From positions 1 to 64,000 of the forward strand of contig NZ_MRDM01000003.1 of NCBI RefSeq assembly GCF_002008165.1: DNA of 64,000 nt, read 5' to 3'. The notes beneath the pieces are model-generated. The model was not told the origin of the DNA. It searched no databases and saw only the letters and a program-made list of their open reading frames with translations. Origin of the DNA: Rhizobium laguerreae. GTDB lineage: Bacteria; Pseudomonadota; Alphaproteobacteria; Rhizobiales; Rhizobiaceae. This document shows, in pieces, positions 17,178-27,069 of this stretch; position 1 is the first letter of the stretch; every line of letters starts with the position of its first letter. The position numbers were made by a program, and so were the translations under genes.

Positions 17178-18146
17178 ATGAAGACCACAAGACTTGGCAA
17201 GACAGGGCTTGAAGTCAGCCGCATCTGCTTCGGCTGCATGTCCTTCGGTAAGCAGACGGACGAACGCCCGTGGGTTCTAGGGCTCGAAGAGGCGCGGCCA
17301 CTCTACAAGCGCGCATGGGATGCCGGCATCAATTTCTTCGATACGGCCAATGTCTACGCGCAGGGCACCAGCGAAGAGATCACCGGCGTCCTGCTTAAGG
17401 AACTGGCGCCCCGCCAGGAGATCGTGCTGGCAACCAAGGTGTTCGGCCGCATGCGTCCCGGCCCTAACGGCCAGGGTCTTTCCCGCGCCGCGATCCTTAC
17501 CGAGATCGACAACAGCCTGCGCCGCCTCGGCACCGACTATGTCGATCTCTACCAGATCCACCGCTTCGACCCGTTCACGCCGGTCGAAGAAACCATGCAG
17601 GCGCTGAACGACGTCGTGCGCGCCGGCAAGGCCCGCTATATCGGCGCATCCTCGATGTGGGCCTGGCAGTTTTCCAAGCTCCAGCATGCAGCCGAGGTCA
17701 ACGGCTGGACGAAGTTCGTCTCGATGCAGAACCAGGTCAGCCTCACCTATCGCGAGGAGGAACGCGAAATGCTGCCGCTCTGCGGCGATCAGGGTATCGC
17801 CGTCCTGCCGTGGAGCCCGCTTGCCGGCGGTAAGCTGACCCGTCCCTGGGGCACCGAGACCAAGCGCGCCACCACCGACCGTTACAACAAGAGCCTGTAT
17901 GAGAAGACCGGCGATCGGGACGTCGTCGAGGCCGTCGAAGCCGTCGCCAAGGCGCGCAAGACGTCCATGGCGCAGGTCGCGATGGCCTGGGTGCTGCAGA
18001 AGCCGGTCGTGACCTCGCCGATCGTCGGCGTCAGCAAGATGAGCCATCTCGAAGATGCGATCGCTGCGGTCGACTTTGAACTCACCAGTGATGACGTCAA
18101 GGCGCTCGAAGCCCCCTACAAACCGCTGCACGTCGCCGGTTTCTGA
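17178..18146 (+). CDS. Aldo/keto reductase
   Basis: About 322 residues of the (beta/alpha)8 AKR fold: Asp-Tyr of the catalytic tetrad in FFDTANVYAQG, Lys in VLATKVFG, His in YQIHRFD, and the NADPH site toward the C-terminus (PWSPLAGGKLTRP, SPIVGVSKMSHLEDA). It resembles YajO/YhdN-like members acting on small aldehydes or sugars. ATG 17178 lies after GAGGAAAG. First of three different AKR genes in a row. Confidence 0.9.
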   Translation: MKTTRLGKTGLEVSRICFGCMSFGKQTDERPWVLGLEEARPLYKRAWDAGINFFDTANVYAQGTSEEITGVLLKELAPRQEIVLATKVFGRMRPGPNGQGLSRAAILTEIDNSLRRLGTDYVDLYQIHRFDPFTPVEETMQALNDVVRAGKARYIGASSMWAWQFSKLQHAAEVNGWTKFVSMQNQVSLTYREEEREMLPLCGDQGIAVLPWSPLAGGKLTRPWGTETKRATTDRYNKSLYEKTGDRDVVEAVEAVAKARKTSMAQVAMAWVLQKPVVTSPIVGVSKMSHLEDAIAAVDFELTSDDVKALEAPYKPLHVAGF

Positions 18147-18210
18147 CGTCATCACCGCGCGGCTTTTCGGACGCGCAGCAAGATTTTGAATTGCTGCGTA
18201 GGAAGAGAAC

Positions 18211-19035
18211 ATGACGAAAGAAGCAATGGTCGCCGGCATCCCGCAGATGGGGTACGGCACATGGAATCGTTCGGCCGATGAAGCCCATCAGGGCGTTATC
18301 TGGGCGCTCGAAGCCGGATGCCGCCACATCGACACCGCCCAGGGCTACGGCAACGAGCAGGATGTCGCCCGCGGCATCAAAGACGCCGGCGTGGCGCGCA
18401 ACGAAATCTTCATCACCACGAAGGTGAAGCCCGCCAACTACGGCCCCGGAGCCGTCATGCCGTCGGTCAGGGAGAGCCTGGAAAAGCTCCGCGTCGACCA
18501 GGTCGACCTGTTGCTGCTGCACTGGCCGTCGCCGCATAATAAATATCCGCTTGCCGATTATCTCGGCCAGTTCGCCGAGGTTTTCGATGCCGGCCTTGCC
18601 AGGCAGATCGGCGTTTCGAACTTTACGAAAGCTCTGATCGACGAAAGCATCCGCCTGCTCGGCAGCCGCATGATCACCACCAACCAGGTGGAGTGCCATG
18701 TCTATATGCAGAACCGGCCGATCATCGATTATTGCGAAAAACTCGGTATCGCGGTCACGGCCTATTCACCGCTCGCGCGCGGCGCCGTCGTCGGCGACCC
18801 GGTTCTCGAAGAGATCGGCCAGGTCCGCGGTGCCGCCAGCGACCAGATCGCGCTCGCCTTCCTCATCGCCAAGGGGCATGTGGTCATCCCGTCTTCCAGC
18901 AAGAGGGGCCGCATCATGCAGAATTTGGAGGCCCGCAAGATCACGCTGACGCCGGCCGAGATCAAACGGATTGAAGGCCTCGAGAAGGGCATGCGGCTGG
19001 TAAACGGCGATTGGTGCCCCGTTTGGGATGTGTGA
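18211..19035 (+). CDS. Aldo/keto reductase (2,5-diketo-gluconate reductase-like)
   Basis: 274 residues. AKR motifs: IDTAQGYGNEQDVARGI, FITTKVKPANY, LLLLHWPSPH, GVSNFTKALI and IPSSSKRGRIMQNLEA. The short length and lack of long loops place it in the DkgA/DkgB-like AKR5 group, which reduces dicarbonyls and keto sugar acids with NADPH. The start has AGGAAG upstream. It is 64 bases after the previous AKR and likely cotranscribed. Confidence 0.9.
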   Translation: MTKEAMVAGIPQMGYGTWNRSADEAHQGVIWALEAGCRHIDTAQGYGNEQDVARGIKDAGVARNEIFITTKVKPANYGPGAVMPSVRESLEKLRVDQVDLLLLHWPSPHNKYPLADYLGQFAEVFDAGLARQIGVSNFTKALIDESIRLLGSRMITTNQVECHVYMQNRPIIDYCEKLGIAVTAYSPLARGAVVGDPVLEEIGQVRGAASDQIALAFLIAKGHVVIPSSSKRGRIMQNLEARKITLTPAEIKRIEGLEKGMRLVNGDWCPVWDV

Positions 19036-19125
19036 AGGTAGTTCGCTGCTCTTTCCTTCACCGCCGTCGATATCGAAATGACAGCCGCCGTTGATGCCAC
19101 GGTTGTGTTCAAAGAGGAGATAAAC

Positions 19126-20157
19126 ATGGATTATCGCAAGCTCGGTCCCAGCGGGACCGTCGTCACCGCCTATTGCCTCGGCACCATGACCTTTGGCGCG
19201 GAGGCCGATGAGGCCGCCTCGCACAAGCTGCTCGACGATTATTTCGCCTGGGGCGGCAATTTCATCGATACCGCCGATGTCTACAGCGCCGGCAAATCGG
19301 AAGAGATCATCGGACGCTGGCTGAAGGCGCGCCCGACCGAAGCCCGCCAGGCGATCGTCGCCACCAAGGGGCGGTTCCCGATGGGCAACGGCCCCAACGA
19401 TATCGGCCTGTCGCGCCGGCATCTTAGCCAGGCCCTCGACGATTCGCTCCGCCGTCTCGGCCTCGAGCAGATCGACCTCTACCAGATGCATGCCTGGGAC
19501 GCGCTGACGCCGATCGAGGAAACGCTGCGTTTCCTCGACGATGCGGTTTCCTCCGGCAAGATCGGCTATTACGGCTTCTCCAACTATGTCGGCTGGCACA
19601 TCGCCAAGGCCTCGGAGATTGCCAAGGCGCGCGGTTACACCCGCCCGGTGACGCTGCAGCCGCAATATAACCTGCTGGTGCGCGACATTGAGCTCGAGAT
19701 CGTCGCGGCCTGCCAGGATGCCGGCATGGGCCTGCTGCCGTGGTCGCCGCTCGGCGGCGGCTGGCTGACCGGCAAGTACAAGCGCGACGAGATGCCGACG
19801 GGCGCCACCCGCCTCGGTGAAAACCCCAATCGCGGCGGCGAATCCTATGCGCCGCGTAATGCGCTGGAACGAACCTGGGCGATTATCGCTGTCGTCGAGG
19901 AGATCGCCAAGGCGCATGGCGTCAGCATGGCGCAGGTGGCGCTCGCCTGGACTGCGGCGCAGCCGGCGATCACCTCCGTCATCCTCGGCGCCCGCACGCC
20001 GGAACAGCTCGCCGACAATCTCGGCGCCATGAAACTCAAGCTCTCCGACGACGAGATGGCGAGGCTCAACGATGCGAGTGCCCCTCAGCCGTTCGACTAT
20101 CCCTACGGCAAGGGCGGCATCAACCAGCGCCATCGCAAGATCGAGGGCGGGCGGTAG
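19126..20157 (+). CDS. Aldo/keto reductase
   Basis: About 343 residues, AKR fold: FIDTADVYSAGKSEEIIG, IVATKGRFPMG, DLYQMHAWD, YYGFSNYVGWH and SVILGARTPEQLADNLGAM. It belongs to the longer YajO-type group. ATG 19126 is preceded by GAGGAGA; an upstream in-frame ATG at 19078 is less likely. It ends the AKR run and is followed by an MFS fragment. Confidence 0.9.
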   Translation: MDYRKLGPSGTVVTAYCLGTMTFGAEADEAASHKLLDDYFAWGGNFIDTADVYSAGKSEEIIGRWLKARPTEARQAIVATKGRFPMGNGPNDIGLSRRHLSQALDDSLRRLGLEQIDLYQMHAWDALTPIEETLRFLDDAVSSGKIGYYGFSNYVGWHIAKASEIAKARGYTRPVTLQPQYNLLVRDIELEIVAACQDAGMGLLPWSPLGGGWLTGKYKRDEMPTGATRLGENPNRGGESYAPRNALERTWAIIAVVEEIAKAHGVSMAQVALAWTAAQPAITSVILGARTPEQLADNLGAMKLKLSDDEMARLNDASAPQPFDYPYGKGGINQRHRKIEGGR

Positions 20158-20159
20158 TT

Positions 20160-20760
20160 CGTGGACTGGGACGGTGGCCGAGCCGCCGTCCGGTTTGCCT
20201 CGTCACAGCGCTTGTCTCCTCGGTCCTCCGCCAAGCGGGCATTTCGATGGAACTCCATCTCGCCGCGACCTTTGTCACGGTTCTTGTCATCGGCATCTGG
20301 GCGATTTCCGGCATGCGGAATGCACCGGCGCGGATCGCGTTGCATGAAGGCAAGGCGCCGCTGGTAGCGCTTCCCACCTGGGGCCTAATGCCGCTCTGCG
20401 TGATCGGCATCGCGGCCTTTCTCGTCGAAGGCGCCGGGATCGACTGGTCGGCGATCTATATGCGCGATGTGTTTTCGGTCGAGCCCTTCATCGGCGGACT
20501 GGGACTGACGCTCTTTACCTTCTGCATGGCGCTGGCGCGCCTATTCGTCGATCCGCTGGTCGATCGGTTTGGCGCGCGAGCCGTCGCCACGATGTTGCTT
20601 GTTCTTTCGGCGATCGGCATCTGCGCCGTGTCGGCGGCGCCGCATCCCTATGTCGCGCTGGTGGGCTTTGCCTTGATGGGCGCCGGCTGCTATCCTCTCG
20701 CTGTCTCGGCGGCCGCCCAACGCACAGATCGCGCGCGCTCCGGGCTGCCGGCGGAGGTAG
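20160..20760 (+). pseudogene. MFS transporter fragment
   Basis: An open frame of roughly 200 codons matches the C-terminal half of YbjJ-like MFS carriers: CVIGIAAFLVEGAGIDWSAI, then GGLGLTLFTFCMALARLFVD and VDRFGARAVATMLLV. There is no N-terminal half, and similarity ends near 20750, where the frame enters the antisense of the neighbouring SDR gene. The carrier is truncated at both ends and cannot be functional. Confidence 0.7.
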
Positions 20761-20806
20761 CGCTGCGACTGCTCGGAGCGCCGTTTCATCGCCCTCAGAG
20801 TTTCTG

Positions 20807-21634
20807 TTACTCTATCGCGCTGAAGCGCAATGCCCTTCCATCGGCTTCTGCCAAAGCGTCCATTTCCTTTTCGAGTACATCTCGATCGTCGACGCCGCGC
20901 AAGAGGCGACCAGCAAGCACATCGAACCGGCCAGCGGCGATGTCCGCGATAAGAAGTGCAGCTCGAGAAGGGTGGATATCGATGCCGTCGTCGAAGAGCT
21001 GCTGGATGGCGGGCAGATAAGTTTTGCCTGCCTCCGAAAACAACTGCTTTTCCGTCATGTCGGTGCGTACGAGCCCCGGGTCGACGGCAAAGGCGCGTAT
21101 GCCATGAGCGATCGTCGTATCATTGAGACACTCGGTCAGCCGCATGATCGCTGCTTTACTCGACGCGTATCCGGAACCGTGTGGGAAACTATTGCCCGTC
21201 CCTCCACCAACAAGGTTGATGATCCGGCCGCTGCCACGTGCCAACATTGCCGGACAGGCCGCGCGGCAGGCGTGAAACGTCCCTTGCAAGTTGATTTCTA
21301 CATCCCGCCACCAGGCGACAGGATCACACTCCCATATCGGTCCGAAAGCCTGAAAAGAACCGTGATTGTTGACTAACATATCAACCGGACCCAACTCAGA
21401 TGCGATCCGGGCAAAAGCGTTTTCGACGGCGCTATATTGGGTAACGTCGGTCGTCACAGCAATGGCTTGCCCGCCCTCCTCTTCAATCAGCGAGGCGGTT
21501 TCCTCGATCTCAGTGGCGGTTCGCGCAAGCACCGCGACCTTGGCGCCTTCTCGCGCCTGCCGGAGGGCGATCTCCCGACCGATTCCTCTACCGCCGCCGG
21601 TGACGACCGCTACGCTGTCCTTAAGCCGAGTCAT
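20807..21634 (-). CDS. SDR family oxidoreductase
   Basis: 275 residues of classical SDR: VTGGGRGIG cofactor loop, DMLVNNHGSF, catalytic Ser in LVGGGTGNS and YASSKAAI. The C-terminus (VLEKEMDALAEADGRALRF) is longer than in minimal SDRs. It is convergent with the MFS remnant and divergent from the oligosaccharide transport operon at 21789, sharing a 154-bp intergenic region with it. Confidence 0.9.
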   Translation of the reverse strand: MTRLKDSVAVVTGGGRGIGREIALRQAREGAKVAVLARTATEIEETASLIEEEGGQAIAVTTDVTQYSAVENAFARIASELGPVDMLVNNHGSFQAFGPIWECDPVAWWRDVEINLQGTFHACRAACPAMLARGSGRIINLVGGGTGNSFPHGSGYASSKAAIMRLTECLNDTTIAHGIRAFAVDPGLVRTDMTEKQLFSEAGKTYLPAIQQLFDDGIDIHPSRAALLIADIAAGRFDVLAGRLLRGVDDRDVLEKEMDALAEADGRALRFSAIE

Positions 21635-21788
21635 TTCAAGCTCCTATGTTGTGCAGCGCTCCCACCGCAATGCAACGGTTCGGCTCGTGAGCATTATCAG
21701 ACAAAACCCTTGCCAGTTTCAAGATAGATGATAACGTTTCAATTAAATTGAGTGCCTAGGGCAAAGTCAACGTTTGGGAGGATGTGAC

Positions 21789-23096
21789 ATGACCAACAGC
21801 AGTAGATTCACGCATGAGATACGACGCCGCACCCTGCTTGCGGGTGCGGGAAGTGCCGCATTGATGGCATTTGCGGGCAGTGCCAACGCGCAGGATAGCG
21901 TGAGCGGCGAGCTTGTAGTGCTGAATTGGCTCGGTGGTTCCGAGCTCGACATGATGCATCAGATCCAGAATGCCTTTACGGCGAAATATCCGAAAGTGAC
22001 GATCAGGGAAGTTGCCATTACCGGCCAGGGAGACATGCGCGGTGGCATCCGCACGGCACTCATTGGCGGCGAAGTGGTCGATGTTCTCTACAACACCTGG
22101 CCGGCCTTCCGGAAGGAACTGCTCGATGCCGGCATGCTGCGTCCGATCGACGAACAATGGAAGTCCTTCGGCTGGGACAAGCTCATCAGCCAATCCTGGA
22201 AGGATCTCGGCGCCATAGCTGGCAAGACCTATGGCCTGACCTACACCTTCGGCAACCGCTCCGGCATCTGGTACAAGAAGGAGCACCTTGCCAAGGCGGG
22301 CATCACCGAGCCGCCGAGGAGCTGGGACGAGTTCGTCGCCAGCTTTGCGAAGCTAACAAAGGCTGGGTTCGTGGCTCCCGTCGCCATTCCCGGCAAATAC
22401 TGGGCGCATGCCGAATGGTTCGAAACGCTGCTACTGAGAACGGCAGGCGTCGAGACGGCTTCGAAGCTGGGCGCGCACGAAATTTCGTGGACCGATCCGG
22501 CCGTGAAGAATGCGCTTACGAAGTATGCCGAAATGTTGACCGCGGGCTGCTGCGGCGCTCCGAACAGCATGCTCGCCAACGACTGGGACGGGGAAGCCGA
22601 TCAGATCTTCCAGGCGAATGCCAAAAACTACCTGCTGATCGGCATGTGGATGAATAATCGCGCCAAGAACGACTACAAACTCACCGAGGGTAAGGATTAC
22701 GGTCTGTTCCAGTTCCCCGCCCTCGGCATGGGTCATGACGACACGTCGAGCGTCGATACCAAGGAACTGCTCGTCACGGCAAACGGCCCCAATCCGAAGG
22801 CAGCAGACGCCTTCCTCGATTTCTGGACAAGCGCCGAGGCCGCCAACATTCTTGCCAAGAACGGCTATGCATCACCCAGCAGTAATACCGACACGTCGCT
22901 CTATGGCGAGACGCAGAAGGTGGCGACATCGGCGGTCGCAAGCTCGAAGCTGCAATTCGTGCTCGGAGATCTCCTGCCCGGCGATCTCGTCGATGAATAT
23001 CGCGTGCAACTGCAGAAATTTCTGCAGGATCCCTCGGATGCAAATATCGATAGCGTCCTTGCGGCAATCGAAACCAAGGCCCAGGGTTCCTACTGA
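21789..23096 (+). CDS. ABC sugar transporter substrate-binding protein
   Basis: About 435 residues with a twin-arginine leader (IRRRTLLAGAGSAALMAFAG, cleaved near ANAQD) and the family 1 solute-binding fold (LVVLNWLGGSELDMMHQIQN, then WYKKEHLAKAGITEPPRSWD). It should bind an oligosaccharide in the periplasm. The ATG at 21789 follows GGGAGG; a TTG at 21774 in frame is less likely. An AACGTT-centred sequence near 21730-21743 could be a LacI-type operator. It overlaps the permease gene by one base (TGATG). Confidence 0.92.
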   Translation: MTNSSRFTHEIRRRTLLAGAGSAALMAFAGSANAQDSVSGELVVLNWLGGSELDMMHQIQNAFTAKYPKVTIREVAITGQGDMRGGIRTALIGGEVVDVLYNTWPAFRKELLDAGMLRPIDEQWKSFGWDKLISQSWKDLGAIAGKTYGLTYTFGNRSGIWYKKEHLAKAGITEPPRSWDEFVASFAKLTKAGFVAPVAIPGKYWAHAEWFETLLLRTAGVETASKLGAHEISWTDPAVKNALTKYAEMLTAGCCGAPNSMLANDWDGEADQIFQANAKNYLLIGMWMNNRAKNDYKLTEGKDYGLFQFPALGMGHDDTSSVDTKELLVTANGPNPKAADAFLDFWTSAEAANILAKNGYASPSSNTDTSLYGETQKVATSAVASSKLQFVLGDLLPGDLVDEYRVQLQKFLQDPSDANIDSVLAAIETKAQGSY

Positions 23097-24055
23097 TGGC
23101 TGGCACCTCCGCTTCCCCTGTGCGGGAAGCGGCGGGCGTGATGCAGGTTTCTCCGCTGGCGGTTAGCATTGAAGGCCGCCGGCGTCTGCTCGGGGACACG
23201 CCCGCCGCATTGATCTTGATCGCACCTGTCATCGTGCTATTTGCCGTCGCCGTGGTCTATCCGCTGGTGGAGACTATCCGCTTGAGCTTCTGGGACATAC
23301 AGGGCCTGCGGAAACCTTCTTTCATCGGCTTTGGCAATTATGTGCGGCTGTTTTCGGACGCCGCCTTTCGCAGCACGCTGCTGACGACCCTGATCTTCAC
23401 GATCGGGACGACCGTGATTTCGGTCTCGATCGGCTGGACTCTGGCAATGACGTGCGCGTTCGCGCCACGACAGACGCTGCCGTTCCGCGTGATGATCTTT
23501 GCAGCCTTCGGTATTTCGGAGGCAGTTTCGGGCTACATGTGGATCGGCATCTACAGGGCCGATGCCGGCGGCCTGCTCAATTCGCTGATCCAGCTTTTCG
23601 GGTTTTCCGGCTTCTCGCATGCTTGGCTCGGTGATGCCAATACGGCGCTGTGGGCACTCATCATAGCCGCATCGTGGAGCGGCGTAGGCTTGCCCCTAAT
23701 GCTGATCTTCGCCGCCATCCAGGCAATCCCGAAATCCGTGCTGGAGGCAGCCTATATGGACGGCGCCAAGCCGCTCTCGACCATGCGCCATATCATGATG
23801 CCGCTGTCGATGCCCGGAGTACGTGTCGCGGTCTTCATCAATCTTCTGGGTGCGCTGCGCGCCTTCGACATCATCTACATCCTGACGGGCGGCGGGCCGG
23901 TGCGCTCAACCGAGACGGTCGGCTATTTCATGTACCGGGAATCCATGACCCAGTTCAAACTGGGCTATGGCGCCGCAGCGACCGTCATCCTGCTGCTGGC
24001 CGTGCTCATCGTCTCGATCCCCGCCATCATCCAGCGAACGGCAGGTGCGAAGTGA
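23096..24055 (+). CDS. ABC sugar transporter permease (MalF-like)
   Basis: 319 residues with six membrane helices (LIAPVIVLFAVAVVYPLVET, LLTTLIFTIGTTVISVSIGW) and the cytoplasmic coupling loop LEAAYMDGAKPLSTMRHIMM (EAA-type). It is a component of the CUT1 carbohydrate importer. The start overlaps the binding-protein stop and its own stop overlaps the next start (GTGA), so the three genes are translationally coupled. Confidence 0.92.
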   Translation: MAGTSASPVREAAGVMQVSPLAVSIEGRRRLLGDTPAALILIAPVIVLFAVAVVYPLVETIRLSFWDIQGLRKPSFIGFGNYVRLFSDAAFRSTLLTTLIFTIGTTVISVSIGWTLAMTCAFAPRQTLPFRVMIFAAFGISEAVSGYMWIGIYRADAGGLLNSLIQLFGFSGFSHAWLGDANTALWALIIAASWSGVGLPLMLIFAAIQAIPKSVLEAAYMDGAKPLSTMRHIMMPLSMPGVRVAVFINLLGALRAFDIIYILTGGGPVRSTETVGYFMYRESMTQFKLGYGAAATVILLLAVLIVSIPAIIQRTAGAK

Positions 24056-24873
24056 TCGGCAAGGCTCCCCGCTGGATTGTCATCTTCGTCGGCATCATCG
24101 CCTGCATCTGGGTCATCCCGATCGTCGGCATCGTTGTCACTTCCCTGCGTCCTCCCGAGGGCGTTTCGCTTGGCTGGTGGCACTTCGAGCGCTTCGATCT
24201 GACCTTCGATGCGTGGCAGCGAGTCTGGGACAAATATCCGCTCTCCCAATCCATGTGGGTGACCATGAAAACGGCGGGGATTGCGACGGCGCTGACGATG
24301 CTTTTGACGCCGGCAGCGGCCTACGCCTTCCATTTCCTCAATTTCCCATTCCGCCGCATCTTGCTGATCATCATCATCAACGCATTCGTGCTGCCGCAGC
24401 AGGTTGTCATCATTCCGCTCTTCACGCTGTGGCGCGATCTCGGGCTGATCGACAACATACTTTCCGTCCTCATCCCCTATGTCGGGATGTCCTTCGCTTG
24501 GTCGATCTTCCTCGTCAAAAATTTCTTCGAGGATTTCCCGCGCGAACTCGTGGAAGCAGCCAAGATCGACGGCTGCGGACCGATTGCGACTTTCCGGCAT
24601 GTGGTACTGCCGAACAGCCTATCGCCGATCTTCGCCGTCGGCATCCTGCAGTTCCTCTGGACCTGGAACGCCCTGCTGCTGCCGATGCTTTTCCTGCGCA
24701 ACGATGTACCCCTGCCCGTGCTGCTCGCCCGCATCTCCGGCAGCTACGAGATCAATTGGGACCTGCGCTCGGTGGCGGCGATCATCACGACAATCGTTCC
24801 CCTCCTCGTCTTTCTTGTCTTCCAACGTCAGTTCGCCGCCGGCTCTCAAACCCGCACCGGCGCAAAGGAATAG
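24052..24873 (+). CDS. ABC sugar transporter permease (MalG-like)
   Basis: About 273 residues beginning at GTG 24052, with six membrane helices and the EAA loop LVEAAKIDGCGPIATFRHVV. It ends in the usual MalG-like hydrophobic segment plus basic tail. With the preceding permease it forms the channel of a CUT1 importer; the ATPase is encoded at 28142. Confidence 0.92.
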   Translation: MIGKAPRWIVIFVGIIACIWVIPIVGIVVTSLRPPEGVSLGWWHFERFDLTFDAWQRVWDKYPLSQSMWVTMKTAGIATALTMLLTPAAAYAFHFLNFPFRRILLIIIINAFVLPQQVVIIPLFTLWRDLGLIDNILSVLIPYVGMSFAWSIFLVKNFFEDFPRELVEAAKIDGCGPIATFRHVVLPNSLSPIFAVGILQFLWTWNALLLPMLFLRNDVPLPVLLARISGSYEINWDLRSVAAIITTIVPLLVFLVFQRQFAAGSQTRTGAKE

Positions 24874-24877
24874 GACC

Positions 24878-26929
24878 ATGCCGAACACCACAAACAAGCC
24901 GTTGCGCTACCGCCAGATCCATCTCGACTTCCACACGTCGGAACATATTCCCGGCATCGGCGCCGACTTCGATCCGGATATCTTCGTTTCAACACTGAAG
25001 GCGGCGCATGTCGACTCGATCACGATCTTCGCCAAGTGCCATCACGGCTGGTCCTACTATCCGACCAAGGTCGGCAAGCCCCATCCGCAGCTGTCCCGCC
25101 CGGACCTTCTCGGCGACATGGTGAAGGCCCTGTCGGCGACCGATATCGAAAGCCCGATCTATATATCGGTACAGTGGGACGAGCTGTCGGCGCGCGAACA
25201 TCCCGAATGGCGCGCCATGACCGCGTCGAACCAATACCATCACGACCGTCCGGACGACCCTTCGGCCGGCAAGCAGCTGAGCCCCGCGTGGCATACGCTC
25301 TGCCTCAACCATGCCGGCCTTCGGAAATACATTCTCGATCAGGCGCGCGAAGTCGCGCAAGGCTACCCCACGCAGGGTCTGTTCTTCGATATCATCCTCA
25401 CGCCGGATTGCGTCTGCCCGGCTTGCATCGAGCGCATGCAGTGCGAGGGTCTCGATCCGGAAAACCCGGCGGACCGGCTGAAAAACGACGAGGCCGTCAA
25501 CGAACAGTTCCGCCGCGAAACGAGCGAGGCGCTGTTTGAGGAGTTCCCCAATCTCCGCGTCTTCTACAATTGCGGGCATATCCACAAGCAGGGCCCGAAG
25601 CGCTTTTCCACCTATTCTCATCTCGAGCTCGAAAGCCTGCCGACGGGCGGTTGGGGTTATGATCACTTTCCGTCCAGCGCGCGCTACGCGGCAACGCTCG
25701 GCATGGACTTTGTGGCTCACACAGGCAAGTTCCACACGTCGTGGGGCGAGTTCGGCGGATTCAAGCACCCCGACGCGCTGGAATATGAATGTGCTCAAAT
25801 GATCGCGCTCGGATCGAAGTGCCTGGTCGGCGACCAGCTGCATCCGAACGGCGCCATCAATCCTGATACCTATGCCTCGATCGCGCCGGCCTATCGCCGC
25901 GTCGAAAAGCTGGAGCCGTTTCTGGATGGCGCCAAGCAGATCTCCGAGATCGCCATATTGTCGGCCGAGCATATGAACCCTAAGGGTGCGCGCAATCACC
26001 CGAGCGATGATGGCGCCGCACAGATGCTGCAGGAGCTGAAGCGGCCCTTCGATGTGCTCGACAGTTCCGCTCGTTTCGAGGCGTACCGACTGCTGATCCT
26101 GCCGGATGAAATCCCGGTCGATGCTGTCCTTGCGGCGCGGCTGAAAGCCTACCTCGGCGGTGGCGGCAAGATCATCGCCTCCTGGCATTCGGGCATCGGC
26201 GAAGATGGTGCATTTGCTATCGATTTCGGCATCGAGCGGCAGCCGACACCGGTCGCGTCCAGACCGAGCTATGTGAAGGCAGGCAAGGACCTTGATCCGT
26301 CCATGCCGGAAACCGCCTTCGTTTTCTACGATGAAGCCGAAACCGTCCGCGCGGTCGGCGCAGCGGTGCTGGCCGCTATCTACCCCTCCTACTTCAACCG
26401 GTCTTACAAACACTTCTGCTCGCACCAGCATGCTCCGGACGATACAGCCGCTGATATGCTTGGCGCTGCCGTGACCGAGCATGGGGGCGCCGCCTATATT
26501 GCCTACCCTATCTTTCGGCTTTACCGGGCCATCGGCCAGCCGCTCTATAAATATGTTGTTCGCGGGCTTCTCGACCGTCTCGTTCCCGATCCGGCGATGG
26601 TTACCGATCTTCCCTCATCCGGCCGGGCAACGCTGACCCGGCAGATTGGGCACAATCGCCACATCCTGCATCTTCTCTACGGACCGCCGCAGATCCGCGG
26701 CAAGGACGTTCGTGGCGATGACGGCTCGACACGGGTGATGGAAATGATCGAGGACATCCCGGCGATCGGCCCGGTAAACGCCAGCGTGCGGTTGCCGGCA
26801 AAACCGAGTCGCGTTTTCGATGCCATGACCGGAGAGGATCTGGCCTGGGAAGCCGGCGCAGACGGCGCCATCAGAATCACGGTGCCGCGCCTGCATATCC
26901 ACAGCGCCGTGGTGTTCGAAGGCGTCTGA
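24878..26929 (+). CDS. Glycoside hydrolase-like protein (GHL6 plus beta-galactosidase trimerisation domain)
   Basis: About 683 residues with no signal peptide. The N-terminal barrel (RYRQIHLDFHTSEHIPGIGA, DSITIFAKCHHGWSYYPTKV, QGLFFDIILTPDCVCPACIE) resembles the hypothetical glycosyl hydrolase 6 (GHL6) domain. The middle (ISEIAILSAEHM and YRLLILPDEIPVDAV) is a GATase-like trimerisation domain as in GH42. The C-terminus (SVRLPAKPSRVFDAMTGEDL) is beta-rich. It lies 4 bases after the permease gene and should act in the cytoplasm on the imported oligosaccharide. Linkage specificity cannot be read from sequence; beta-galactosidase or alpha-fucosidase activity are both possible. Confidence 0.78.
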   Translation: MPNTTNKPLRYRQIHLDFHTSEHIPGIGADFDPDIFVSTLKAAHVDSITIFAKCHHGWSYYPTKVGKPHPQLSRPDLLGDMVKALSATDIESPIYISVQWDELSAREHPEWRAMTASNQYHHDRPDDPSAGKQLSPAWHTLCLNHAGLRKYILDQAREVAQGYPTQGLFFDIILTPDCVCPACIERMQCEGLDPENPADRLKNDEAVNEQFRRETSEALFEEFPNLRVFYNCGHIHKQGPKRFSTYSHLELESLPTGGWGYDHFPSSARYAATLGMDFVAHTGKFHTSWGEFGGFKHPDALEYECAQMIALGSKCLVGDQLHPNGAINPDTYASIAPAYRRVEKLEPFLDGAKQISEIAILSAEHMNPKGARNHPSDDGAAQMLQELKRPFDVLDSSARFEAYRLLILPDEIPVDAVLAARLKAYLGGGGKIIASWHSGIGEDGAFAIDFGIERQPTPVASRPSYVKAGKDLDPSMPETAFVFYDEAETVRAVGAAVLAAIYPSYFNRSYKHFCSHQHAPDDTAADMLGAAVTEHGGAAYIAYPIFRLYRAIGQPLYKYVVRGLLDRLVPDPAMVTDLPSSGRATLTRQIGHNRHILHLLYGPPQIRGKDVRGDDGSTRVMEMIEDIPAIGPVNASVRLPAKPSRVFDAMTGEDLAWEAGADGAIRITVPRLHIHSAVVFEGV

Positions 26930-27069
26930 TGCGGGTCGAGGTGGGGGAACCGTCGGACATTGCTCTTGCCGCCCGCAACGCTGGTGGGCGGCAGAGCGCT
27001 GGGCTATATGACGGAAAAGCGCTTCCCCTGGCGCTATTTCCCCTCAATGAGTGCAGGAGCCCGCTCGAC

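Noticed and set aside
18766..20133. 455-codon minus-strand ORF
   Set aside because: Antisense of the third aldo/keto reductase and the end of the second; composition is low-complexity Arg/Gly/Ala.
24989..26482. 497-codon minus-strand ORF
   Set aside because: Lies wholly opposite the GHL6-type hydrolase, whose reading frame has clear domain motifs.
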